Assembly: GCF_052324685.1 (NCBI RefSeq)
Contig: NW_027506875.1
Span: forward strand, 1,913,309-1,977,308
Direction of reading: 5' to 3'
DNA: 64,000 bases
Origin: Brachyhypopomus gauderio
Taxonomy: Eukaryota; Chordata; Actinopteri; Gymnotiformes; Hypopomidae
Each line of letters begins with the position of its first letter. Within the stretch, counting starts at the first letter, position 1. Shown here piece after piece: positions 46,849 through 61,100 of the stretch. The position numbers and the translations under genes are program-made. The notes beneath the pieces are model-generated. The model saw nothing but the letters and a program-made list of their open reading frames with translations, searched no databases and was not told the origin of the DNA.

Positions 46849-49800
46849 CACCCTGGAATCTGACCCCATGACCTCACTGTACCAGCCTGCTTCGCCAGGT
46901 GAGCAGGAGCTGTTTCACGGTGCTGTGTTGCTAGGTTACACTGCTGACTCCTTCCTTGTGTGCATTGGTGGGTGTGAGGGCGGTGGGACGGCCCTCAGTG
47001 GGACGGCCCTCAGTGGGACGGCCCTCTGTGGGACGGCCCTCTGTGGGATGGCCCTCAGTGGGACGGCCCTCTGTTGTGAGCGTTTGATGGACCCTGTGGA
47101 CCCCAAGAGTTCTTCAGTTGGAGCTCTTCGTGGGGAAGAGTTCTTCAGTTGGAGCTCTTCGTGGGGAAGAGATCTTCAGTTGGAGCTCTTCGTGGGGAAG
47201 AGATCTTCAGTTGGAGCTCTTCGTGGGGAAGAGATCTTCAGTTGGAGCTCTTCGTGGGGAAGAGTTCTTCAGTTGGAGCTCTTCGTGGGGAAGAGTTCTT
47301 CAGTTGGAGCTCTTCGTGGGGAAGAGTTCTTCAGTTGGAGCTCTTCGTGGGGAAGAGATCTTCAGTTGGAGCTCTTCGTGGGGAAGAGTTCTTCAGTTGG
47401 AGCTCTTCGTGGGGAAGAGTTTTTCTGCTTCCTGCTTTCTACAATCTGTCCTTTGGTTCCTCATAAGCAGTCGATATGAGCTTCAGCGGTGGGACATCTG
47501 AGACGTTCGTCTCTCCCCCTCTCATCCCGCTGACGTCCCTGGATGAAGAGATGAGGACTGAAACCCAGTGCAACTCAGACTCCTCAAGTGATGAGTGTCC
47601 TGTGTCTCAACCCTGCAAATCACCCCAGCCCTCCGCTCCACCTGCCGACCAACACCACGACACTGTAGACAGGAAGTGGGTAGAACTCATTTCTGTTAGT
47701 ATTTTTAAGTTGCTTTTGTATTATGTTGTTGGTAGACTGAACCTTTAACATGCATAATAATGCAATAAAATGTTTAATTAAATTACAAAATTGTTGTTTT
47801 TTTTTCAGTGTACCTCAGGCGAGTGTTGAGGACACCCAGTCAGCACAGCCAATACAGACCAAAACCAAGAAACCACGGTAGGACTCAGCGTGCCAGGGCC
47901 AGATAGGCACTACATACTTCTGGTAGAGTTCTAGTACACCAGTTCTAGTACACAGTTCTAATGCAATTCTAGTTAAAGTTTCCTTAATTACATTATTTTC
48001 TACTGTAAAACAGGGAGGTGAGGTGTGATTTGTTTTTAGAGATGTATCTTCTATATGTGCCACTAGTCCACTTTGGGTGGCATTTTTTAAATGGCTGAAC
48101 AGAATGTTGTTTATTTCTGTAAATGTCCCAGTGGTGATGTTGTGGTCCTGTCCCTGCTGTGGTCCTGTCCCTGCTGTGGTCCTGTCCCTGCTGTGGTCCT
48201 GTCCCTGTTGTGGTCCTGTCCCTGCTGTGGTCCTGTCCCTGCTGTGATCCTGTCCCTGCTGTGATCCTGTCCCTGCTGTGGTTTTCTTTGAAGGTGTCTG
48301 TTTTCTATCTTGCTCTAGTGCTGCCACTATCCGTGTGAGCAGGAGAAAACAAGCGGCACCAGGCTCTGCCAGCAGGGGGAGCTCTCCCAGAGAGAGCGCC
48401 GTGGCTCGCTCCAGCTGGCTGGACTTCTGGAAGGGCCGCAAGTAACTGACGCTCCGTTAATCTGATGTTAATCTGACGTTAATCCGTTAATCTGATGTTA
48501 ATCCGTTAATCTGACGTTAATCTGATGTTAATCCGTTAATCTGCTGCTCCGCTTGGACATGCTGGACACTACACAAGTGTAATATGTTTTTACTCCCTGT
48601 TATCTCTAGGCACAATGTTCTGTGGGCCACCTTTGATGGTCAGGTGATGTCTCTGTGGAAAAAGCGCTCGGTAACTCGCTGAGGCTCTTACTTCTTCTTG
48701 AGATTATTCAACATTATGCAAACCCACTTTTGTGATGGCAGCAAACTCCCACTTTTTCACCGTAGGACAAGTTCACAGAGTACGTCTTCCACGTCTCGAG
48801 CATCTCCAGTGTGCGTTCACAGGACAGAGGGCGATTCTCCATATATTTCCGCAAAAAGCACTTTGAGTTCATGGCTCACAACGAAGGTGACGGCGGTTCC
48901 TCTGTGTTCTGCTCTCTGTCCTCGTCGTGTTCCTGGTTCTCACACCCCCTCTGGTTGCAGCTGTGCAGGAAGGCTGGGTTTCATCGCTACATGCGTCCAG
49001 AGGCCAAGACCCGCCGGCACCACCTGAGCGACACGGCTCTCTGGCGATGAAGGACCAGCGCAGTAAGGTGTACGTCGCCATCTGTGGACACAACCTGTGG
49101 ATCTACAGCAGCAAAGAGGTGCAGAGAGACGTGAGACGCACACGTCCTCATTCACGCCTGCATAGTGGACGATATTTTGATGAGGGAAAACTCAAACGTG
49201 CTGTTTTGATCTTGCGTAATAGGACTTTACATTGGGTCTGGGGATGACCATCGTGTCCATGAATGTGGCATCTGTGAAGCAGACTGGACGCCACAGCTTC
49301 AACCTGATCACACCATATAGAACATTTAAGTGAGTCTTCCTGCATAGTTTGAACCTGATCACACCATATAAAACATTTAAGAGAGGCTTTCTGCACAGTT
49401 TGAACCTGATCACACCATATACAACATGTGAGTCTTTCTGCGCAGTTTTAACCTGATTACACCATATAAAACATTTAAGAGAGTCTTTCTGCACAGTTTT
49501 AACCTGATCACAGCATATAGAACATTTAAGTGAGTCTTTCTGCACAGTTTGAACTGGATCACACCATATACAACATTTAAGTGAGTCTTTCTGCACAATG
49601 TTAGACTGGTCACCTTATAGAGCATTTAAGTGAGCCTTTTACAGCATGATCACACAAGCAAAAGGCAGAGAAGACATGTAGTCAAACATAAACCTCTTCG
49701 TTAAGAGACTGTGCATGAGATTAGTAATTAACTGATGGTTCACCTGTGGTTTATCTGCGATGTTGAGGGAGTGTGTGTGTGGGACAGAGGAGAGAAGGAG

Positions 49801-52800
49801 ATTATTAGATGGGAATTAAGGATGGGAGGGTGGGTAGACATGCAGATAAACAATCTAATATATTGACAGGTAGATAGAAAGATGTAGGAAGAGAGAGAAT
49901 GCGAGTTTAACCTTTAGAATAACCAGTGTGTCACATCTTGGAGGGGTCATCCATCCACATAGAGTGTGGCCAGTGCAATAACATTCTGTCCTGATAGGGA
50001 GTTAGTTAGTGATCGTGATAATCATAGTGATAACGATAGTGACAGTGTTAGTGATGGAGATAGTGTTAGTGATAATCATGGTGATAGTGATTCTGATAGT
50101 GTTAGTGATGGTGATAATCATGGTGATAGTGATATGATAGTGATTGTGTTAGTGACAGTGAATCATGGTGATGGTGATAGTGTTAGTGATAGTGATAATC
50201 ATGGTGATAGTGATGGAGATAGTTTTAGTGATAATGATAGTAATAGTAATAATGATAGTGATATGTGATAGTGATAATCATAGTGATAGTGTTAGTGATA
50301 TTGATGGAGAAAGTGATAGTGATAGTATTAGTGATAATCATGGTAATAGTGTAAGTGATATTGATGGAGAAAGTGATAGTGATAATTATGGTGATACTGT
50401 TAGTGATATTGATGGAGAAAGTGATAGTGTTAGTGATAATCATGGTGATAGTGTTAGTGATATTGATGGAGAAAGTGATAGTGTTAGTGATATTGATGGA
50501 GAAAGTGATAGTGATATTGATGGAGAAAGTGATAGTGATAATCATGGTGATAGATTTAGTGATAGTTGGTACTGGGATGTCAGTCTGAGCACACACACTT
50601 CTCCAGGATTTTTCAAACCAGCTGCTGTTCTAACTGCCCCTTTGCACTCGATTTCAGCTTCTCAGCAGACTCCTCACGAGATCTGGCTGCCTGGCTGGAC
50701 TATCTGAACAAGGTGATCCGCAATGCCCTATCCTGCAGCCAGGTGGCACTGCGCCTTTGGGCCAGTCCATGGAACAAAGTGTGTGGTGACTGCGGCAGCC
50801 CCAACCCAGAGTGGGCTTCCATTAACCTGCTGCTGGTCATCTGTGAAGCGTGTGCAGGTGAGTGGGCGGGGCTAAAACAGAGTGAACTCTCATTAACCTG
50901 CTGGTCATCTGTGAGACGTGTGAGTGGGCGGGGCTGAGTGGGTCCTGCGTGATGTCTTATGTGGTCCTGCGTGATGTCTAATGTGACCTGCGTGATGTCT
51001 AATGTGGTCCTGCGTGATGTCTAATGTGGTCCTGCGTGATGTCTAATGTGGTCCTGCGTGATGTCTTATGTGGTCCTGCGTGATGTCTAATGTGGTCCTG
51101 CGTGATGTCTAATGTGGTCCTGCGTGATGTCTAATGTGGTCCTGCATGATGTCTTATGTGGTCCTGCGTGATGTCTAATGTGGTCCTGCGTGATGTCTAA
51201 TGCGGTCTCTTTTCAGGAATCCATCGCTCTCTGAGTTCTAACAGGTCCAAAGTGCGCAGTCTAAAACTTGACAGTAAGGTGTGGACAGAACCTCTGATTC
51301 AGGTATGTTTAGAGTGACACTAACTAAAACCTCAGAATGTGTCAGCTGTCATTAATGATGTCAAATTGTCAAATAGATGATTATAGATTAATATAAATTA
51401 TTATAGGTATTTGATTCACAAATGATAGAGACAGTGAGATAAATTACGTTATGGAACCGGCTAGGTGCTGCAAATATGAGTGTGTGTGTGGACGTGCTGC
51501 GATGTGTCATTGTGAGTGTGGACGAGCTGTGGGATGTGAGTGAGAGTGTGAGTATGAGTGTAAGTATGATTGAGAGTGTGAGTGAGAATGTGTGTGAGAG
51601 TAAGTTTGAGTGTGAGCGTGAATGAGAGTGTGAGTATGAGTGAGAATGGGTGAGTGTATGTGTGTGTAAGTGAGTGTGAGTTAGAGTGTGAGTACGAGCA
51701 GCCCCGTCGACAGGGGGGGACAACCGGGTCTGTTGTCCCGGGCCCCAGGGCCAGGGGGGCCCATCAATGAGCCCAGCAATTTATTTTTTATTTAAAGTCT
51801 ATAATTTTTAAATAATCTTGAAATCTTTCATTAATATAAAATTCTGTACTCAAAATAAACTCAATGGCTAAAATATATATGTTTTTTTTACCTATCTGCA
51901 TATTTTCCATTAAGTGCATACACCCCCGCATCCCACTGAAAATGGTTTGATCCAGCACCGACCGTAACCGGCTGGTACCCGCACAACAGCGGGAAATACA
52001 GTGGTGGATAGTTAAAGTAAATACAGAAATCTGGAGCGCAGAAAAGAAAGGAAAACATTTACCTGACGAATTTTAATGTTGCATTGTGTTCCAGGTTTGA
52101 AAAGTGCTGGAATTTAGGCTAAAGTACTTGAAAATGCTTGAAATTGTAACTACTTCGTTTCACAACAAATAGCTGTCTGACTGAACAGTTCTCGTGAAGA
52201 CGTTAAGATTGGGCGTTTTGAAAATAAACAACCAATAAATAATGTGATAAAAAGCGAATTATTTCGAGTATATGTATAAATATTTAACTTTATTAAGTTT
52301 AACGTGCTGGAAATTATTGAAATGGACCTTTAAAGTGAAGTACAAGTGATTTAATTCCACATTATAAAGGTGTATGAACCCTGCAAACATGACTTTGTTC
52401 ATTGCGCTGAAGCACGTCGCGCGCGAAGTTACAAAAGTCAAGAGGTGCACGACCTCGCGAATGGACAGCGCGCGAGGCACTCGCACACGGGCGGTGCCAC
52501 TGCGATTACGTCATTTTCGCGCGAACCCTCGCGCCGCTCGCGACGCGTCAAATATAAACCAGTCAGCTGTCAGAAACAGCTTTGATGTGTGGCTATATTA
52601 TATACTATATGACCTAACAGAAGGATTGTCAAATGACGAAATTCAAATGACGTGCGCCGGGGGAAGGGGGGGGCACATTAAACTTTCTTGTCCCGGGCCC
52701 TAGCAAGACTGTCAACGGGCCTGAGTACGAGTGAGTGTGTGTGACAGTGTGAGTATGAGTGAGTGTGAGAGTGTGAGTGAGAGAGTAAGTGTGAGAGAGT

Positions 52801-55089
52801 TAGAGAGTAAGTGTGAGAGAGTTAGAGAGTAAGTGTGAGTGTGAGTTAGAGTGAGTGAGAGTGTGAGTTAGAGAGTGAGTGTGAGTTAGACAGTGAGTGT
52901 GAGTTAGACAGTGAGTGTGAGTTAGAGTGAGTGTGAGTTAGAGAGTGAGTGAGAGTGTGTGTGAGTTGAAGTAAATGTGAGTGTGAGTTAGAGAGTGAGT
53001 GAGTGAGAGTGAGTTAGAGAGTGAGTGTGAGTTAGAGTGAGTGTTAGAGTGAGTGTGAGTTAGAGAGTAAGTGAGAGTGTGAGTTAGAGAGTAAGTGTGA
53101 GTGAGAGTGTGAGTTAGAGAGTGAGTGTAAGTTAGAGAGTAAATGTGAGTGAGAGTGTGTGTGTGAGTGTGTGTGAGTTAGAGTGAGTGTGAGTTAGAGT
53201 GAGTGTGAGTTAGAGTGAGTGTGAGTTAGAGTGAGTGTGAGTTAGAGTGAGTGTGAGTTAGAGAGTAAATGTTAGTGTGAGTTAGAGAGTGAGTGAGTGT
53301 GTGTGTGTGAGTTAAGAGTGAGTGTGAGTTAGAGAGTAAATGTGAGTGTGAGTTAGAGTAAATGTTAGTGTGAGTTAGAGAGTGAGTGAGTGAGTGAGAG
53401 TGTGTGTGTGAGTTAGAGAGTGAGTACGAGTGAGAGTGTGTGTGACAGTGTGAGTGTTTGAGTGAGAGTGTGATTTAGAGAGTAAGTGTGAGAGAGTGAG
53501 TTAGAGTAAGTGTGAGTTAGAGAGTAAGTGAGTGAGAGTGTGAGTTAGAGAGTGAGTGTGAGTTAGAGTAAATGTGGGTGTGAGTTAGAGAGTGAGTGAG
53601 TGTGTGTGTGAGTGTGTGAGTTAGAGTGAGTGAGAGTTAGAAAGTAAATGTGAGTGTGAGTTTGAGTGTGAGTTAGTGTTGGTGTGAGTTAGAGAGTAAG
53701 TGTGAGTGAGAGTGTGAGTTAGAGAGTAAGTGTGAGTGTGTGTGTGAGTTAGAGAGTAAATGTGAGTGAGTGTGAATTAGAGTGTGTGTGTGAGTGTGTG
53801 AGTTAGGAGTGAGTGTGAGTTAGAGAGTAAATGTGAGTGTGAGTTAGAGAGTGAGTGTGAGTTAGAGAGTGAGTGTGAGTTAGAGTAAGTGTGAGTGAGA
53901 GTGAGTTTGAGTTAGAGAGTGAGTGTGAGTTAGAGTAAATGTGAGTGAGTTAGAGAGTGAGTGAGTGTGAGTTAGAGAGTGAGTGAGAGTGTGTGAGTTA
54001 GTGAGTGTGAGTTAGAGAGTGAGTGTGAGTTAGAGAGTGAGTGAGTGAGAGTTAGTGAGTGAGTGTGAGTTAGAGAGTGAGTGAGTGAGAGTTAGTGAGT
54101 GAGTGTGAGTTAGAGAGTGAGTGAGTGTGAGTTAGAGTGAGTGAGTGTGAGTTAGTGAGTTTGAGTTAGAGAGTGAGTGTGAGTTAGAGAGTAAATGTGA
54201 ATGAGAGTGTGAGTTAGAGTAAGTGTGAGTTAGAGAGTAAGTGTGCACTTGCTCTCTGCAGCTCTTCGTGATCTATGGAAACAAAGCAGCCAATAATGTT
54301 TGGGGCCACAACGTCCCAGCAGCAGAGCAGATCCTGCCAGACGCACCACAAGACCAGCGCACAGACTTCATCTGTGCCAAATACCAGAGGGGCCGGTACC
54401 GTCGCCAGCACCCTCTGAGCTACAGTCAGACCCAGCTGAACAAGGTGGGTCCTGGAGCAGCTCGCGCACACGCTTGTTCTCCCGTTCAGTGTGTTCAACA
54501 GGAAACTGTGTGTGTGGCTGTTCCGTTGCGGGTGTAGAGGCTGTGTGAGGTGGTGACTGGGGATGACGTAGAGGAGACGCTGTCTCTGCTGTGTTCGGGG
54601 GCGAAGGTTCTCAACTGCCCCTCAGCCATCACCCTCGCAGAGACCGCCGGCCAGGCGCTGCAGACCGAGCTGCTCCGACACAACGAGTTTGTAGGTGAGA
54701 AGGTCCTGGGATGTTCTGCTCCTTCCACAGTGCTCAAGGGTGATGCTGCCATCATGGTGGTTCAATTGGTCATGAAACATCTGGAGCTCTTTGGTGGTCC
54801 TCCACCTTGATTTAAGTCTTGGCTAATAGATGTGTGTTGTTTTACAGACACGCCCGACTTTGACAAGCAGCGACGACAAAGCTCTCGACACCAGGCAGGT
54901 GAGATTGTCCTGCTGCAGGATTCTGTGGTGTTTTTATTGTTTTTACAGGTGTTAGTTAAATACATACATTCATTCATACATACTTACTGACTTACTGTTA
55001 CTGATCCCAGGGGGGAATACTAGATGTTGTGTGTTTATGTATATTTCATAGTTTAACATGCATATGATGCATTTTCGTTGTCTGGTGCT

Positions 55090-55120
<31 letters not shown>

Positions 55121-58100
55121 TCTGAACAGGACTGGAAGAGCTTCATGGGAAACTGGACGATGAGCGTTTCTTGTTCTCACAGGAGAACGACTCTGCAGCT
55201 TGTGATGTACTTGACCTTAAGGAGGTTATCTCCATATTTGACCTCTCCACAAGGTGAGATTACTACGAGGGCTGTGTGTGTCAACACATGTTTCCAGAAT
55301 TGAATAGACAATACTGGTTGTATGTAGGTTGATTTTTGATCAAAATATGCTACACTCCACATAGGTATGTGTGAGTAAGCACATGAAAGACATTAAGTGT
55401 GTGTGTGTGTGTGTGTGCGCTGCAGGAACACTCATGAGTTTGAGGTCCTCACTCTGACAGACAGTCTGAAGTGTAATTCAGATGCACGAGACTCTCTGCT
55501 CACTCACATGCTGTACATTATCAGGGTATGAACCAACCAGTAAAGCAGAGACACTCTACACACACTCACGCTCTACACACACTCACGCTCTACACACGCT
55601 CTACACACACTCACACTCTACACACACTCACGCTCTACACACTACACATGATCTACATACACTCTACACACACTACACGCACTCTATACACACTCACACT
55701 CTACACATGCTCTACATACTCTACTCACACTCTACATTCTACACACACTACACTCTACATGCTCTCTACACACACTCACACTCTACATGCTCTCTACACA
55801 CACTCTTTACATGCTCTACACCAGGGGTGCCCACAGTTTTCAGCTTGCGAGCTACTTATAAGATGACCAAGTCAGAAAGATCTACCGGGATGGCGGCGAA
55901 CGTAATTTGTTGAGCGGGGGGGGGGGGGGGGGGGGGGGGGGGTGGCGAACGTAATTTGTTGAGTGGATTGCAGATTGGCTACCGTGAATGTCAATCAAAA
56001 TACAACCGTCAGTGCAGATGTGCGATTCATCTACTACTATTTTATGTGACGCGATCTACGCACATTCCTTCGCGATCGACCGACACGTCGGTCGATCGCG
56101 ATCGACGTAATGAGCACCCCTGCTCTACACACACTCACACTCTACACACACACTCTACACACCCTCACTCTCCATACACTGTCTATACACCCTCACACTC
56201 TTTACACTCTCTACACACACACACTCCTCACGGCTCTTCCTCATGGGTCCTCCAGGTGGTGGTGCCGGGGCCCCTGGCAGCTGAAGAGCTGGATGGAGTG
56301 ATGGCCGTGTCCAGACTGTCTCTGCTGGAGGGAGGGCAGCTGCATCACGTGGACGTGTGGGCATCACTCCGGCCGGGGGAGCTGCTGTTCTACCCCTCAC
56401 AGCCCCACGACCTGCAGAGGGCCCTGCCCCTCAGCCCACACACCCACTACAGTGAGGAGCTTCTCTCTGTAGGCCATCTAGAGTCTATAGACTGCATCAC
56501 TGCTACAGTTTATTTTAAAGGATCGCTATGTTGAAATCACGTGTTATGCTGTGGTAAAACAGGAGGTACACCAGACACAACTCAACACGTGTGTTTGAGG
56601 CGTGAACTCAACTCAACAACACGTGTGTTTGAGGCGTGAACTCAACAGCACGTGTGTTTGAGGCGTGAACTCAACAGCACGTGTGTTTGACGCGTGAACT
56701 CAACTCAACAGCACGTGTGTTTGAGGCGTGAACTCAACTCAACAGCACGTGTGTTTGAGGCGTGAACTCAACTCAACAGCACGTGTGTTTGAGGCGTGAA
56801 CTCAACTCAACAGCACGTGTGTTTGAGGCGTGAACTCAACTCAACAACACGTGTGTGTGAGGCGTGAACTCAACTCAACAACACGTGTGTTTGAGGCGTG
56901 AACTCAACTCAACAACACGTGTGTTTGAGGCGTGAACTCAACTCAACAACACGTGTGTTTGAGGCGTGAACTCAACTCAACAGCACGTGTGTTTGAGGCG
57001 TGAACTCAACTCAACAACATGTGTGTTTGAGAACACAGGTCCAGTGCTGGTGCTTCAAAGCTGATGACTGGGTGGTGATGTCACTGTATTAATATGATTT
57101 TATCATTTTGCAGGTCTACGTGCTTCTGAGAACATCATTGAAGTTATCGCAGCAGGAAAGTAAGTGCAGTGCACACGCTCACTCCTCAATGCACACTCAA
57201 TGCAATGCACACATTGACCAGACCCTCCAGAAAGTCGCGATGTTGCGATTTGCAACTACAACGCAACTTCAAGCAAACCCCGCGAATTCAGGGCGGTGTT
57301 GCAACTTCAGCCAATCACCGCAACTTTCCCGCAAATTTGACCAATCACTGATGTCGTATTGATGTGACGTCGACAAACTCCCGCCTTACTTCCGTATATA
57401 CGTTCAAGAGGAGCAGACTGAAAGCAGCATGATCGCGGCAAAAAGAACGGGAAAAGCAGTATCCCGGTACACTACATGAAAGCGGGGATAAACTGTCCAG
57501 ATCCGACCCGCGAATTGATTATCTATGGCCCCCTGGATGATATTTAATTACTATTAGAACCGGCCCGCAGGCCACAGCCGCCCGATGGTGTTTTGCACGC
57601 ACAAACACTACATTCCCCACAATGCAACGGTAGCCCGCGAAGTCACTGCAGCGCACGCAAGTGGCGAGGGTCTGAGATAAAGTTTATAAGTTTAAACTTT
57701 AAACTGAGATAAAGTTTATTTATCTCTGATCCATATCTATGAGTTACTAGTTCGCTCTGGCGCCAACCACTGGCGATCGATCTCGATATAATACTTAATT
57801 TGTGTCCATTTTACAGGCCGCCCGGGTAACAACTTACGTTCGCTAACCCCGCCCCCCCGTCAACAATTAATGTTCGCCACCCCCTCCAGATTCAAATCTC
57901 ACTTCAAGCGATCTTGAAAAGTTGGCAACCCTGAATAAATAGGTAAATAGATAATTAAAATGGACTACTAAATAGAGGAAACCATACAACATTTACTCCC
58001 TATTGTAATGTACTCATAAAAAAGCAAAAACACACCGCAACTTCCATCGCAATTTTTTTGAAAAACACCCGCAACATCAAACATTTTAGCCCGCAACAAT

Positions 58101-61100
58101 CACAAAAAAGGCCCGCGAAATCCTGGTGGGACTGATTGACTCCTCAATGCACACTCAATGCAATGCACACTCCTCAATGCACACTCAATGCAATGCACAC
58201 ATTCACTCCTCAATGCACACTCAATGCAATGCACACTCCTCAATGCACACTCAATGCAATGCACACATTCACTCCTCAATGCACACTCAATGCAATGCAC
58301 ACATTCACTCCTCAATTCACTCCTCAATGCACACTCAATGCAATGCACACATTCACTCCTCAATGCAGTGCACACACTCACTCCTCACACTCACTGCAGT
58401 GCACACATTCACTCCACACACACACACACACACACACTCACTCCTCACACTCACTGCACACATTCACACACTCACTGTTAGTTGCTCCCTCACATCTGAA
58501 TCTGTTCTGAAGCTTTTACCAAACGCTGTTAATGCTAGAGATGAGATCCCTGTAGGACCATTATTATTATTGGTATTATTGCTATTATTATTATTTTAAC
58601 ATGATCTATTTGATTGTGATTTGCTTATTTAAAACGCCTTCAGTTACAAAGGCCTGGTTCAGCTGGTTTACATGAGTGTGTGTATGTAAGGGACACACTA
58701 CGCTTTGGTGTGTGTGTGTATGTGTGTAAGGGATGCAGTTGTAACCGCTCTGTCCTTGCAGGCCACTCTACCTGCAGTTTGAGCGTGAGCATAGCTGCAG
58801 CAGCTGGTACGCCCTGCTGCATAGAGCCGCCTCCAGTGGGAGGAGCCAGCAGCCCTCGCTGTACCGCCTTCCTGCCCGGATGTGTGGCAACGTGCCCCCG
58901 GAGGTGGAGCGATGCATCTCCCACATCACTCTGTATGGTGAGACACCTCACACGCTCACTCTGTATCATCTCCCACATCACTCTGTATGGTGAGACACCT
59001 CACACGCTCACTCTGTATCATCTCCCACATCACTCTGTATGGTGAGACACCTCACACGCTCACTCTGTATCATCTCCCATATCACTCTCTATGGTGAGAC
59101 ACCTCACACGCTCACTCTGTATCATCTCCCATATCACTCTGTATGGTGAGACACCTCACACGCTCACTCTGTATCATCTCCCACATCACTCTCTATGGTG
59201 AGATACCAGCTCAGCTGCTCACACGCTCACTCTGTATCATTTCCCACATCACTCTGTATGGTGATACACCTCACACGCTCACTTTGTATCATCTCCCACA
59301 TCACTCTCTATGGTGAGATACCAGCTCAGCTGCTCACATGCTCACTCTGTATCATTTCTCACATCACTCTGTATGGTGAGACACCTCACACGCTCACTCT
59401 GTATCATCTCCCACATCACTCTCTATGGTGAGATACCAGCTCACACGCTCACTCTGTATCATCTCCCACATCACTCTGTATGGTGAGACACCTCACACGC
59501 TCACTCTGTATCATCTCCCACATCACTCTGTATGGTGAGATACCTCACACACTCACTCTGTATCATCTCCCACATCACTCTCTATGGTGAGACACCAGCT
59601 CAGCTGCTCACACGGGAGGCAGGAGTCTGATTGAGCATGTGTGTATGTAAAAGTGTTTACTGTAGACTGGGCTGTCTTATAGAGCAGGGTCAGAGTTAAG
59701 CCTATAGGGTAGGGTCGGGGTTAACCCGATAGGGTAGGGTCGGGGTTAACCCTATAGATTAGGGTCGGGGTTAACCCTATAGATTAGGGTCGGGGTTAAC
59801 CCTATAGATTAGGGTCGGGGTTAACCCTATAGAGCAGGGTCGGGGTTAACCCTATAGAGCAGGGTCAGAGTTAACCCTATAGAGCAGGGTCAGAGTTAAG
59901 CCTATAGAGCAGGGTCAGAGTTAACCCGATAGGGTAGGGTCGGGGTTAACCCGATAGGGTAGGGTCGGGGTTAACCCGATAGAGTAGGGTCGGGGTTAAC
60001 CCGATAGGGTAGGGTTAGAGTTAACCCTAGATAGAGTAGGGGCGGGGTTAACTCTATAGAGCAGAGTTAGAGTTAACCCTATAGAGTAGGGGCGGGGTTA
60101 ACTCTATAGAGCAGAGTTAGAGTTAACCCGATAGGGTAGGGTTAGAGTTAACCCTATAGAGTAGGGGCGGGGTTAACTCTATAGAGCAGAGTTAGAGTTA
60201 ACTCTATAGAGTAGGCATACAGCAACTATATCAGTGAGTCATGGAGCTGGTCTACAAATCATTCTGATCTGTTACTCATCACACCTCCATTTTAATTGTG
60301 TAAATATGCTGTGTGTGTGTCTCAGGGTTAAAGGTGGACGGTCTGTACCGACGTAACGGAATGGTCACTAAAGTCTCCCAGCTGGTGGAAGAGCTACGCG
60401 CCTCTCCTATGCTGGCCTTTCTGGGCACCAGTGAGATGGAGGTGTTGGATGTGGCTGGAGCACTAAAGCAGCTCCTGCGTAAGGGGTTCCAGCTCATCCC
60501 CCTCACAGACAGGGATGAGTGGGTGCATGCAGCAGGTACAGCAACGGGGCCACGCCCCTAAACACCCACATCACATACGCCAGACTGATGCAGTAGAGCG
60601 CCTATCACAACCTCCGATTCACAACACACACTGTTCGTTAGAGGTGGGTGAAGGTGAGTAGAGGTGGGTAGAAGTGGGTAGCATTTGAAAATGGGACATA
60701 CAGTGAAGAATAAAGACGAAAGATGCTGGCACAGAGTGGCAGGGACAGTAGACCATACCCTAACCCTAGGTCTTTCACGGTATCAGGGATCACTAGGTCA
60801 GTGACGGATTGGCCAGTTGTTGCACAATGACTAGCTGCAGTGTTACAGTGGTAAAGTGTTACAGTAACATATGTCCTACTGTGTCCTCAGCCCACACGCA
60901 AGAGACCCAGCGACTGCCGGATTACCACAGACTGGTGAAGCGCCTTCCGCTAGATAACAGGGCTACTCTAGCGGCTCTGTGTGGTCACCTCTACTTGTAA
61001 GATATAGAAAAACTCTCAATATTATCCAGCTTCTCCGATAGCAGAAGACAGGACTGCAGAGTATTACCTGTGATCCTGGTGTTGCTTCATGTGAAAACCA

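Larger units (their letters stand above)
51478..54249. repeat. GTGAGTTAGAGAGTAA minisatellite in ARAP-like intron 11
   Basis: About 1.7 kb of GAGTGTGAGTTAGAGAGTGA-type units split into 51478-51698 and 52724-54249 by a 1025-bp transposon. Confidence 0.94.

Noticed and set aside
46790..47501. Plus-strand ORFs of 105-229 codons in three frames
   Set aside because: The 31-bp repeat lacks stops in every frame. The only coding sequence nearby is exon 3, starting at 47471.
50165..50707. 180-codon ORF and its antisense partner
   Set aside because: GATAGT minisatellite; only the end overlaps true exon 10, in another frame.
55914..55942. Long G run, and similar C/G runs at 28040-28076, 37277-37294 and 42700-42714
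   Set aside because: Homopolymers, probably real but length is unreliable in assemblies; no biological claim made.
58100..58400. CRISPR-like regular repeats
   Set aside because: Eukaryotic minisatellite with no unique spacers; the same holds for all tandem repeats in the window.
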